Source: an uncultured Eubacteriales bacterium (GTDB taxonomy: Bacteria > Bacillota > Clostridia > Oscillospirales > Oscillospiraceae). From it: 44,849 nucleotides of DNA. Position numbers and translations under genes: made by a program. The notes beneath the pieces were generated by a model, which did no database searches, was not told the origin of the DNA, and worked only from the letters and a program-made list of their open reading frames with translations. The stretch lies in contig ONOL01000028.1 of the NCBI GenBank assembly GCA_900319465.1, positions 1-44,849 on the forward strand. The letters are read 5' to 3'. Positions 25,236 to 32,657 of the stretch are shown one piece after another (the first letter of the stretch is position 1; every line of letters starts with the position of its first letter).

Positions 25236-25447
25236 ATCATGTGTGCTCCTTCAGCTCGAATTAAAACGATCGGCAGGCAGACGGCGAAACATCCGCTTGA
25301 CCGCAGCGGGTCAGGTCCGGAACGCTGAGCCGGATAACATCAAAAACCGCTGGATCTCCCCCTGCTTTCGCAGCGCCGACATTCTCCTTCGCAGCGGGCC
25401 GGGACCAAGGATTGCACAGCGGCGTTCCTTGTTCCGATCCGCGTTCC

Positions 25448-25590
25448 TACGGATACCCGAAAAAACAGACACAGAATTGCGCCAGACAAGTCGGACTTCA
25501 CAGAGCATAGGGAGAGTATGGTCAGGGAGCCCAACGTAATATGGCACAATTCCGGCCGTAAAGATTGTCTTTTTTTATTGGGTATCCGTA
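25448..25590. mobile_element. MITE-like element with 11-bp terminal inverted repeats
   Basis: A 143-base stretch bounded by perfect inverted repeats TACGGATACCC (25448-25458) and GGGTATCCGTA (25580-25590). The outermost TA on both sides could be a TA target duplication, as in IS630/mariner-type elements. It has no convincing ORF. The body (for example GGCACAATTCCGGCCG and GGGAGCCCAAC) recurs in inverted orientation at 38.7-38.85 kb. It sits in the 527-base gap between the GT2 gene and the radical SAM gene. The rest of that gap shows no gene I can support. Confidence 0.6.
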
Positions 25591-25762
25591 ATAATCCGGG
25601 CCTGCTTTCGCCACGCCAGGATAAGCGAAGGGATCGTCACGCAGTTGTAATCCTCACAGGGTACAAGGACCGGGGCTGCAGCCGGCAAGCTTCTGACCTC
25701 GACCGGCAACAGACGCTGTCGTTACGGGTCACCTGTTCAGGTGCAGCCTCGCGGTTATCCTC

Positions 25763-26380
25763 TCACTCGCGTTTCACATAGTCGAACAGATCGAGATTGG
25801 AAATGCCCAGCGCCCTGAGCCTTTCAGCGCTCTTTTCCTGGTCTTCCTTCGTGTTGTATTCGGGAATTCGCGGGACGCGCACAAGAATCCGCTCCGCACC
25901 AACCTGGGTGAGAAGCCAGCGCAGGTTATCCTGCATCCGTGCGGGATCGCCCCCGGTGTAGCGGCGGTAGATCTCGGGATTCATCTCCTTGCAGTCCACG
26001 ATAAAGAGATCCACCGCGCCGACGGCGGGCGCAAGCAGGTCCCGTGCAACGGCAAGGCTGGTTTCGGCCGAGATCTTCCAATCTCCCGGGCAAAGCTCAC
26101 GGAAGCGCCGAAGGAAGGGCGCGTGCAGCATGGATTCTCCCCCGCCGAAGGTGACGCCCCCGCCGGAGGCTCGAAAATAGAGATCGTCGATGCGGACCCT
26201 GTTGAGAAGCTCCTGTGCCGTCACGGGCTCGGCCGGCGCATCGCGCAGCAATCTGCGATTGATGCACCACCGGCAGCGCAGCGGACAGCCCGCGCCGGCG
26301 ACCAGCGTCGTGACGCCCGTTCCGTCGGTTCCCATCCGCAGACGCGAAAGGCCGAGCAGCGGGAACAGGGGCTCAGTCAT
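25763..26380 (-). CDS. Radical SAM protein, glycyl-radical-activase-like
   Basis: Compact radical SAM enzyme of 205 residues. The [4Fe-4S] motif is C32-x3-C36-x2-C39 in GCPLRCRWC. The following GGGVTFGGGESMLHAPFL corresponds to the GG(V)T(L)SGGEP motif of glycyl radical enzyme activases, with GGGES instead of GGEP. IVDCKEMNPEIYRRYTGGD and RVPRIPEYNT match that subgroup too. It lacks the extra ferredoxin-like cluster domain of many activases. Its ATG overlaps the stop of the Cys-rich upstream gene by 8 bases, so they are translationally coupled. No glycyl radical enzyme is in the window, so the substrate may be the coupled protein or something distant. That last point is inference. Confidence 0.88.
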   Translation of the reverse strand: MTEPLFPLLGLSRLRMGTDGTGVTTLVAGAGCPLRCRWCINRRLLRDAPAEPVTAQELLNRVRIDDLYFRASGGGVTFGGGESMLHAPFLRRFRELCPGDWKISAETSLAVARDLLAPAVGAVDLFIVDCKEMNPEIYRRYTGGDPARMQDNLRWLLTQVGAERILVRVPRIPEYNTKEDQEKSAERLRALGISNLDLFDYVKRE

Positions 26381-26843
26381 CGCCCGCCTCGTCCGGGAGA
26401 TATGACATGTCCCCCATCAGCACTTCCTCGACAGGCTCCGCGCTCTCCTCCGGGACAGGATCGCCCTCGCCGTCTTCCGGGAAAGCGACCTCGCCGGTGG
26501 TTACAAAGATTGCAGGATCTTCGGTCGGCGTCGGCTCCTGATAAACCATATTGCCGGAGAGCTGCGTCTCATCGCCGCTCCCGCCGTCAATTCCGAACGG
26601 CGCGCATCCGGCGGCGGAGAGCGTCATCCCGGCGCACAGTGCCGCCACAGCCACGCGCTTGCCCAATGACGCGCGCAGGGAAAGCTGCTGCTCCAGATAG
26701 CGCAGCTCGCTCTCACAGCGCGGACAGGTCCCCTTGCACTCCCCCTGGAAATGGCATTCCCGCGTTACATACGGGATCTCGTTCTCATCTGCGATCCGCT
26801 GCCGGATCTCCTTGAGTATCCTGCATTTTTCCTTGCCGATCAT
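26373..26843 (-). CDS. Cys-rich N-terminal domain protein with internal lipobox-like segment
   Basis: Conserved-looking hypothetical protein of 156 residues. Residues 1-58 form a charged helical domain (MIGKEKCRILKEIRQRIADE) with a Cys cluster C30-x5-C36-x3-C40-x2-C43 (ECKGTCPRCESE), suited to bind zinc or an Fe-S cluster. Next comes a basic/hydrophobic segment (GKRVAVAALCAGMTLSAAGC, residues 61-80) that looks like a lipoprotein signal ending in SAAGC. It is oddly placed 60 residues inside the protein. The rest is acidic and Pro-rich with VPEESAEPVEEVLMGDM. I recall similar proteins beside radical SAM genes in gut Clostridia, but no function is known to me. GGGGGGACAATTGAG precedes the ATG. 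It overlaps the radical SAM gene. Confidence 0.75.
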   Translation of the reverse strand: MIGKEKCRILKEIRQRIADENEIPYVTRECHFQGECKGTCPRCESELRYLEQQLSLRASLGKRVAVAALCAGMTLSAAGCAPFGIDGGSGDETQLSGNMVYQEPTPTEDPAIFVTTGEVAFPEDGEGDPVPEESAEPVEEVLMGDMSYLPDEAGDD

Positions 26844-26878
26844 CTCAATTGTCCCCCCGTCCGATAGTAGTTGCCTGT

Positions 26879-27258
26879 TTAGACGAGAATAATTTGGATA
26901 AGTTCCAAACCGGCCGGGCCGCAGCGGGGAAAATCGACCGCTTCCTCGGTGATCGCGTTGAGCCCGACGCCCCAGCCGTCCACGGTTTACCAGGCGGAGG
27001 TCGCCGTATGATCCTCCACGATCTCAGCGAGATGGACGGTAAAGCTGCCGTCCTTGTTTTTCTCGGCCTCCGCCTCGGGCGGATAGAAGCCGAAATGTGC
27101 GAAGTAATAGAGCTGCACCATTCGGCAAGCTCCTGCGCCGAATAGGGTCCCTCCTCCGCCGGCAGGAGGAAGCTGCGCGGCTCAAGCAGAGAAACGCCGG
27201 TCAGGATGTTATCGTCCGCGCCGCCGGCCAGCGTGCTCTCATCCCGCAGGACGTTCAT
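26879..27258 (-). CDS. Small conserved protein, one frameshift
   Basis: About 126 residues when one missing base at roughly 27118-27121 is restored. The N-terminal part reads MNVLRDESTLAGGADDNI and SLLEPRSFLLPAEEGPYSAQELAEW. The C-terminal part reads VQLYYFAHFGFYPPEAEAE, then TSAWYTVDGWGVGLNAITEEAVDF and a GLELIQIILV end. The TSAWYTVD..G.G....T.E.VDF stretch resembles a C-terminal segment seen in clostridial lipoproteins, but there is no signal peptide here. The start at 27258 follows GGGGAAGAGATCCGT. It sits 28 bases after the MscS stop and 35 bases before the Cys-rich gene, in the same unit. Function unknown. Confidence 0.6.
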
Positions 27259-27286
27259 ACGGATCTCTTCCCCGACGCAAAACGGA

Positions 27287-28234
27287 TCAGTCTCCCTGAT
27301 GGACGACGACCTGCGGGAACGGGATCTCAACATCCTTGTCCGCGAAGAGGACACGGATATCCCTGGCCAGCATACGCTGTGCGTTGAAGATATTCTCCTC
27401 CTTCGTATCCGCGACGAACTTGAGGATCACGCCGTTGTCGCCAAGCTCGTCCACGCCGAGATAACGCGGCGGCGCGAGATACAGATCCTGGTGGTTCCGA
27501 TACATTTCCGGCAGGCTCTCCGCCAGCATCTTCTCCAGCGCGCGCAGGTCGGTGCTGTAACTGACGCCGACCAGGCAGACCGCGAGCGAGCTCTTGCGCG
27601 AGCGGTTCTGGAAGTTGCGGATATCCGAGTTGTTGACCACCTTCAGGTTGTAGCCCGCATCCTCGATGGTGGTGGTGCGCACGCCGATATCCCGCACGAT
27701 GCCGCGGAAATCATCCAGAACGATGATGTCCCCGATGCAGTACTTGCTCTCAAAGATGATGAACAGACCGGTGATCACGTCTTCGATCAGGCTCTGGGCG
27801 CCAAAGCCGATGATCAGGCCGATGATTCCGACGCCGGCAAGGACCGCGGTGGAGTTGACTCCCAAAATGCTCAGGCCCCAGACGACTGCCAGGATGACGG
27901 CGAGGTATTTGAGCGTCCCGGTGATCATGGCGGTGATCGTCAGCGCGCGGGGGCTCTTCTTGCCGATGGCGTTCATCAGCAGCTTGACCAGCGTATAGCA
28001 GAGCCAGACGACAAGGAGAGCCAGAATCACCGTCAGCACGTGAGCGATCGTGATCGTGCCGCTTCTCTGGATCAGAAAATGGTTTTTCTCCAGTTCTTTG
28101 ATCGTGTTCCTCGTCTCCTCGGAGACAGGGAGCCAATTGGGATGGAACAGGAACACCGCCAGAAGCGCAGTGATCGCGATCCCGATAAGGGTCCCCAAAC
28201 CGATGTTGGACTTTCTGGTCTTCTTCTTTTTCAT
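27287..28234 (-). CDS. MscS-family mechanosensitive channel
   Basis: Small-conductance mechanosensitive channel of 315 residues, protecting cells at hypo-osmotic shock. There is an N-terminal helix (GLGTLIGIAITALLAVFLF), then helices in VLTVILALLVVWLCYTLV and LKYLAVILAVVWGLSILG. The pore-lining TM3 is TAVLAGVGIIGLIIGFGAQS with its Gly/Ala packing. The beta domain follows (IGDIIVLDDFRGIVRDIGVRTTTI), then the C-terminal alpha-beta domain. The start is the ATG at 28234, eight bases after AGGAGG. It is the second gene of the unit led by the surface protein, 20 bases after it. Confidence 0.94.
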   Translation of the reverse strand: MKKKKTRKSNIGLGTLIGIAITALLAVFLFHPNWLPVSEETRNTIKELEKNHFLIQRSGTITIAHVLTVILALLVVWLCYTLVKLLMNAIGKKSPRALTITAMITGTLKYLAVILAVVWGLSILGVNSTAVLAGVGIIGLIIGFGAQSLIEDVITGLFIIFESKYCIGDIIVLDDFRGIVRDIGVRTTTIEDAGYNLKVVNNSDIRNFQNRSRKSSLAVCLVGVSYSTDLRALEKMLAESLPEMYRNHQDLYLAPPRYLGVDELGDNGVILKFVADTKEENIFNAQRMLARDIRVLFADKDVEIPFPQVVVHQGD

Positions 28235-28254
28235 TGCAGCATCCTCCTGTATTA

Positions 28255-30270
28255 TCAATCAATCGTTCCGTAGTCTTCGCTCCAGTTCCGGAGTCCGCCG
28301 TAGATCGTATAAACGGCGCCGTCCGCGGAATCGGTACCCGTGCCGGAAGCGGTAACGACAAGCCGGTAATGCGTCGCGTCGCCTTCCGCAACAAGCTCCA
28401 GATCCGAGTAATCGAGTTCATAGCTGAGGCAGGTTTCTTCCCCGTTGACCGTCGGAGCCGAAGGTCCTGAGAAGATATCGTCATCTCCCTGATGCCAGAA
28501 TTCATCGGGATCGCCAAGCGATCTCATCCCGGTGTCTTCTTCGATGAACCACTCGATCGAAACGCTTTCAAAGGTGAGGCTGTAGCTATGGCGGTCGCCC
28601 GTCTGATAATTCAGCTTGACGTTTGCCACGCCCAACTCCTGATAGTCGAGCGTCAGCCATGCCGAGCCCATCATGTTGGCAAGGCCCTCCCAGGAGTTCG
28701 TGACCTCGGCGTCTTCCCCCTGGTACTGGTAGTGTACCGTGACTTCCACTTTCCAGTTTCCTTCGCTGGCTCGGCGCATCACGCCGCCGCCGTTCATATT
28801 CACGGCATGACCGCCGGAACCGGGTACCCCGCTGCTTGAGACCATTCCGTAAGGCTCGTACAGGGTGCTGACCTTGACGTCAGACGTAATGCTGTTCTCG
28901 TCGGCATCGTTCGGGATGATGGTATAATTTGCCTCCACATGCCCGAGGCCCTGCGTGACGTTGAGATCGCCCCAGTAGTTGACGCCGGAAATCCGGATCG
29001 TCGGCGGTCTCATTGCAGAATCGAGGGGAAGCGGCGTGCTTGCGACCTCATAGGGATATTGCATGCTGTATTCGGTTCCGTCCGTATCCGTTCCGACTCC
29101 GCCGAAGGAGAAGATCAGAAAGTAGTGGGTCGCGCCGGCGTCAAGCACCTCCGAGCTTGGCGAGACGTCAATGCGGTCGGAATAGGTGTAAAGCAGCGTC
29201 ATGTCGCTCCCGTCCGCCGTCGGGCCGACCGGGCCGGAGAAGGGGTTGCTGTCGCCGAAAAACCAGATCGTACGGGTATCCCCGACGTCTTCAAAGGTGG
29301 TGATCCCGTCGGCTTGCTTGATCTCCTTTTTCCAGCCGACCTGCACCATATAGAAATCGAGCGTGTAGCTATGCCGGTCCGAGGCGGGATAGCGGAACTG
29401 CATATTCGAGGTGACGTTCATGCTGTCGAGGGCGCCAACGCCCTTGGACCCAAGCGGATACATCATAAGATCGCCCTGCAGCGCCGGCGGCTCCACCTGG
29501 CTCACAGTCATCGACTTGCTCTCTCCGTCGAGCTTGTACTCGAGCGTGATGGTTGTTTCCCATGCGTCCGCGCTCAGATAAGAGAGAAACTCAATGGTGT
29601 CGACATTCACATCGATGACGCCGACCTCCGTAGTCTCCGGCAAACTCACACCCATGTCCGGTTCCCTGCTGGATCTGACTTCTCCGGAAGAGCGCAGGTC
29701 TGTCGCTTCGTTCGCCGTGACCTCATATTCCACTTCCAGATGGGACAGAGAGTCCCAGAAGTAAACATGTTTGATGCTGACCGTCGGTTCCTTCGGCTTC
29801 GGATCCGGCGCCGGCGTCACAGGAGGGTCTGAAGGGCCGGGCACGGATGACGGATCAGGCCCCGGCGAGGTCGGCGGCTGGGGCTCGGCCGGCCGATAGA
29901 CGATCGGCGCCACGTACGGGGTAACGGGTGGGGACACCGTCGGCGGCGGAGAGATCGAGGGGGCCGGCGAAATGACAGGCGACGGAGAGATCGACGGCGT
30001 GGGAGACTCCGTCACAGGCGGGGCGACCGTCGCAGTCGGCGGCACCGTGGCGGAGGGGTCCGCAGGAGCGGAGACGGCCGGCGGCTCGGCAGGTATGGAG
30101 GGATTCTTCGGCGGAGCGCCGAACGCGCCCGCAAGGATCAGTCCCGAACCCAGCAGCGCAAACACCGTCGATATGGGAAATTTCAGCTTCTTATATCGTT
30201 TTCTCCCCTTGACAGGTTCATAGGGCCTGGCAAATTCGGGATATCTGTTGTCTATTTCTCGAATGCTCAT
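28255..30270 (-). CDS. Membrane-anchored Pro-rich surface protein with a duplicated domain
   Basis: No known family recognised. The 671 residues comprise a short cytosolic N-terminus (MSIREIDNRYPEFARPYEPV, then KGRKRYKKLK), one transmembrane helix (PISTVFALLGSGLILAGAFG), and a Pro/Ser/Thr-rich stalk of about 110 residues (SPTPSISPSPVISPAPS). Two homologous regions of about 240 residues follow. Both start with PT-[VI] (PTVSIKHVYFWDSL and PTIRISGVNYWGDL) and share DRHSY[TS]L, FSGP.[GA]PT..G, GATHY or DATHY, and GTGTD or GVGTD. No LPXTG signal is present, so it is held by its N-terminus and likely projects through the wall. The ATG at 30270 is chosen over an upstream GTG because GAGAGG precedes it. 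First gene of the unit with MscS. Confidence 0.85.
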   Translation of the reverse strand: MSIREIDNRYPEFARPYEPVKGRKRYKKLKFPISTVFALLGSGLILAGAFGAPPKNPSIPAEPPAVSAPADPSATVPPTATVAPPVTESPTPSISPSPVISPAPSISPPPTVSPPVTPYVAPIVYRPAEPQPPTSPGPDPSSVPGPSDPPVTPAPDPKPKEPTVSIKHVYFWDSLSHLEVEYEVTANEATDLRSSGEVRSSREPDMGVSLPETTEVGVIDVNVDTIEFLSYLSADAWETTITLEYKLDGESKSMTVSQVEPPALQGDLMMYPLGSKGVGALDSMNVTSNMQFRYPASDRHSYTLDFYMVQVGWKKEIKQADGITTFEDVGDTRTIWFFGDSNPFSGPVGPTADGSDMTLLYTYSDRIDVSPSSEVLDAGATHYFLIFSFGGVGTDTDGTEYSMQYPYEVASTPLPLDSAMRPPTIRISGVNYWGDLNVTQGLGHVEANYTIIPNDADENSITSDVKVSTLYEPYGMVSSSGVPGSGGHAVNMNGGGVMRRASEGNWKVEVTVHYQYQGEDAEVTNSWEGLANMMGSAWLTLDYQELGVANVKLNYQTGDRHSYSLTFESVSIEWFIEEDTGMRSLGDPDEFWHQGDDDIFSGPSAPTVNGEETCLSYELDYSDLELVAEGDATHYRLVVTASGTGTDSADGAVYTIYGGLRNWSEDYGTID

Positions 30271-30337
30271 CTTGAAAAAGCCTCTCACAACGTGTTCGGT
30301 CTTCGATAATGCCGATCAAACAAACTTATCTAATTGT

Positions 30338-30366
30338 ATTATACTTTTTATCCCAGGGAATGGAAA
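30338..30366 (-). promoter_or_regulatory. Promoter of the surface protein-MscS unit
   Basis: TATAAT at 30343-30338 with a weaker -35 TTTCCA at 30366-30361 and 17-base spacing on the minus strand, about 60 bases before the start codon. The region around it is AT-rich compared with neighbouring genes. Confidence 0.6.
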
Positions 30367-30435
30367 GAGGAAAACTCAAAATTCTTTATTTTTTTGTCGA
30401 AATTCCATTTTTTCTTTATGCCTGTAAATACAGCA

Positions 30436-30473
30436 GGATCCCCGCCGCGGCGACTCTGCTGCGGCGGGGATCC
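30436..30473. terminator. GC-rich hairpin after rqcH
   Basis: Perfect 13-bp stem GGATCCCCGCCGC / GCGGCGGGGATCC with a 12-base loop, 6 bases after the rqcH stop. The following T-run on the minus strand is weak (TGCTGTATTT), so it may be a terminator or an mRNA 3' stabiliser. Confidence 0.65.
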
Positions 30474-30478
30474 CGATC

Positions 30479-32203
30479 TTATGTTTTTTTCAGCCGCTTC
30501 ACCAGTTGCTCGTCCGCTTCGCTGAGGATCGTACGGTAATCGGTGTAGACGACTTTTCCGGGCAGCGCACCGGAGGGCTTGCGCACAAAGCGGACCATGG
30601 TATAGTCCACCGGAATCTTCCCGCCCTCGCGCCCCTGGGAGTAATAGGCCGCGATGGAAGCCGCCTGAATGAGGCTCTCCTCATCCGGCTCCAGCCCGTC
30701 GCAGCGCAGGATCACGTGGCTTCCGTGGATCCGTTGGGTATGCAGCCAGTAGTCCGTCCGGCGGGCAAGCTTTGTGGTCAGCTCGTCGTTCTGCACGTTG
30801 GAGCGTCCGACCAGCACCTCCAGCCCCGCATCCGTTACATAGCGCAGCGGCGCCTGTGCCCTCCCCTTTTCGGGTCTTGCGCCCTTCTGTTTTTTGAGAA
30901 CGCCGGTCTCTGTAAGTTCACGGCGGATATCGGCCAGATCCTTTTCGCTCTCCGCCCGCGCCAGCTCGTCGAGCACGCTGTTGAGATATTCAAGCTGCTG
31001 CTCGCCCTGCGCCACCAGAACGGTCAGATGCCTTTCGGCGCCCTTGAGCTTGTTATATTCCCTGTACATCGCCGCGGCGTTCTGCTGCGGCGTTTTCAGC
31101 GGATCCAGGGCGATCGTGATCTCCGGGCAGTCCGGCTCGTAATAATCCTCGCACACAAGGCTGCTCTCGCCCCGCCTGATGCGGTAGAGATTGGCCGTCA
31201 CCAATTCGGCCCGGCGGCGCAGCTCCTCCCGGGTCTCGGTGCGCTTGAGCTCTTCCCGCTGACCTGCAAGCTTGCGGGCTAGGCGGTCGCGCGCCGTCCT
31301 GACGCTGCGCTGCAGCTCATGGCCGCGGCGGCGCTGCTGCTCCTGTTTGTCCCGACGGGTGTAAAAAGCGTCCAGCAGCGCGGAAAAGCTGTCGCAGCTC
31401 TCGACCTGCGCCGCCGTACCGTACTGCGAGATGCGCATAAAGCTGAAATCGAGCGGTTTACCGTCACGGCTGATCAAGCAGGGCGTAAACTCCCCATTCT
31501 CCACCGTGTCAGCCAGCGCATCCATCTGCGCGGGCAGCAGCGCGTAGTCCCCGCCGCAGCGGTACGCGAGCTCCCGGCAGATCAGCGGGGACAGCCCGGC
31601 AAAGCGATCCAGCAGCCATTTGTCCATCGGCGCTGTCCGATCCGCCCCTGCAATTTTTTCGCGGCGGGTCTCGGGATCGCTCTCAAAGAAGGAGAGCTTC
31701 TCCTGTTGGGGCGGCATGCGGTAGATCATGCCGGGCAGCAGCCGCCGCATGGCGTCCCCGGCAAAATCGACGCGCCGCATACAGTCGAGGATGCGCCCGT
31801 CCTCCCCCACGAGGATCACGTTGGCGCTGCGGCCGATCATCTCGACGACAAGCTGCTTGCGGGAATCCACCCCCAACTCGTCATGCGTATCCAGCAGCAG
31901 GACCAGCATACGCTCATGCGAGGGCTGATAGAGGGAGACGATGTGCGCTCCCACCAGATGCTTTCTGAGCAGCATACAGAACATGGGCGGCTCGGCCGGG
32001 TTCTCAAAGCTCGCTTCCGTGAGGTGCACGCGGGCGTTGCCGGTGCCGGCCGCGATCAGCAGGCGGCGGTTCTTGCCGTTTGCCCGCAGAGAGAGCAGCA
32101 GCATATCGCGCTCCGGCTGCTGCACCTTGTCGATGCGGCCACCGACAACGGCCTGCTCCAGCTCTGCGCAGAGCGCCGTCGTGCAAATTGCGTCAAGGGG
32201 CAT
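30479..32203 (-). CDS. rqcH: NFACT-family ribosome quality control protein RqcH
   Basis: Binds stalled large ribosomal subunits and recruits tRNA-Ala to add C-terminal alanine tails; older annotations call it a fibronectin-binding protein. The NFACT-N domain opens with MPLDAICTTALCAELEQAVVGGRIDKVQQP and includes PPMFCMLLRKHLVGA. A long coiled coil lies mid-protein (residues about 285-430). The NFACT-R domain near the C-terminus has DYWLHTQRIHGSHVILRC, the family's D-x-W-x-H...G-S-H-V-I motif, and PVDYTMVRFVRKPSGALPG. The 574-residue length is typical. The start ATG at 32203 lies two bases after the mrnC stop, whose end supplies the GGAGG site. Confidence 0.94.
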   Translation of the reverse strand: MPLDAICTTALCAELEQAVVGGRIDKVQQPERDMLLLSLRANGKNRRLLIAAGTGNARVHLTEASFENPAEPPMFCMLLRKHLVGAHIVSLYQPSHERMLVLLLDTHDELGVDSRKQLVVEMIGRSANVILVGEDGRILDCMRRVDFAGDAMRRLLPGMIYRMPPQQEKLSFFESDPETRREKIAGADRTAPMDKWLLDRFAGLSPLICRELAYRCGGDYALLPAQMDALADTVENGEFTPCLISRDGKPLDFSFMRISQYGTAAQVESCDSFSALLDAFYTRRDKQEQQRRRGHELQRSVRTARDRLARKLAGQREELKRTETREELRRRAELVTANLYRIRRGESSLVCEDYYEPDCPEITIALDPLKTPQQNAAAMYREYNKLKGAERHLTVLVAQGEQQLEYLNSVLDELARAESEKDLADIRRELTETGVLKKQKGARPEKGRAQAPLRYVTDAGLEVLVGRSNVQNDELTTKLARRTDYWLHTQRIHGSHVILRCDGLEPDEESLIQAASIAAYYSQGREGGKIPVDYTMVRFVRKPSGALPGKVVYTDYRTILSEADEQLVKRLKKT

Positions 32204-32205
32204 CT

Positions 32206-32604
32206 TTAATCCTCCATGATCGCGCCGAAGAGCTCGTTCAGCCGCTCCCGGCGTCCCCGCAGATACAGATAGCCGAACAGTGCCTCAAGTCCCGTGGCGG
32301 CGTGGTATTCGCCCACGTCGGTGCCCTGCGGCACGCCGTGCACGTGCGCGTTGCGGCCGCGCTTGTAGACGGCGGCCTCCTCCTCCGTCAGCAGCGGCAG
32401 CAGCTTTGCCGCCGCCTTCGCCTGCGCCGGCGCTTTTACGAAGGAAACCGTGAGCCTGTGCAGTTCGCCGATCGCGGTATGGCCGCCGCGGCAGAGCATG
32501 GCACGGGTCATCAGTTCGTAAACCCCGTCCCCGATGTGGGCAAGGCCGAGCATGGAGATGCGGTTAACTTCCGCAAGGCTCATATTCGGGGCAAAATAAT
32601 CCAT
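32206..32604 (-). CDS. mrnC: Mini-ribonuclease 3
   Basis: RNase III-fold enzyme without a dsRNA-binding domain that matures 23S rRNA ends. The 132 residues include LAHIGDGVYELMTRA with the catalytic Asp26, YKRGRNAHVHGVPQ and DVGEYHAATGLEALFGYLYL with the second acidic cluster. It is directly upstream of rqcH, whose ribosome binding site lies in its last codons. It is often found near cysS in other Firmicutes, but not here. Confidence 0.94.
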   Translation of the reverse strand: MDYFAPNMSLAEVNRISMLGLAHIGDGVYELMTRAMLCRGGHTAIGELHRLTVSFVKAPAQAKAAAKLLPLLTEEEAAVYKRGRNAHVHGVPQGTDVGEYHAATGLEALFGYLYLRGRRERLNELFGAIMED

Positions 32605-32615
32605 ATCAGCATTTG

Positions 32616-32647
32616 CAAAAAGGGCGCTTTAAAAAACGCCCTTTTTG
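32616..32647. terminator. Terminator after ftsK/spoIIIE
   Basis: Stem AAAAAGGGCG / CGCCCTTTTT with a loop of about 10 bases and T-runs on both strands. It is placed 10 bases after the FtsK stop and before mrnC on the minus strand. Confidence 0.82.
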
Positions 32648-32657
32648 TCCCTTTCGT

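Noticed and set aside
25243-25549. Short open frames on both strands in the spacer around 25.4 kb
   Set aside because: No ribosome binding site or family match, and they overlap the inverted-repeat element; similarity with 38.7 kb holds at the DNA level, not in one frame.
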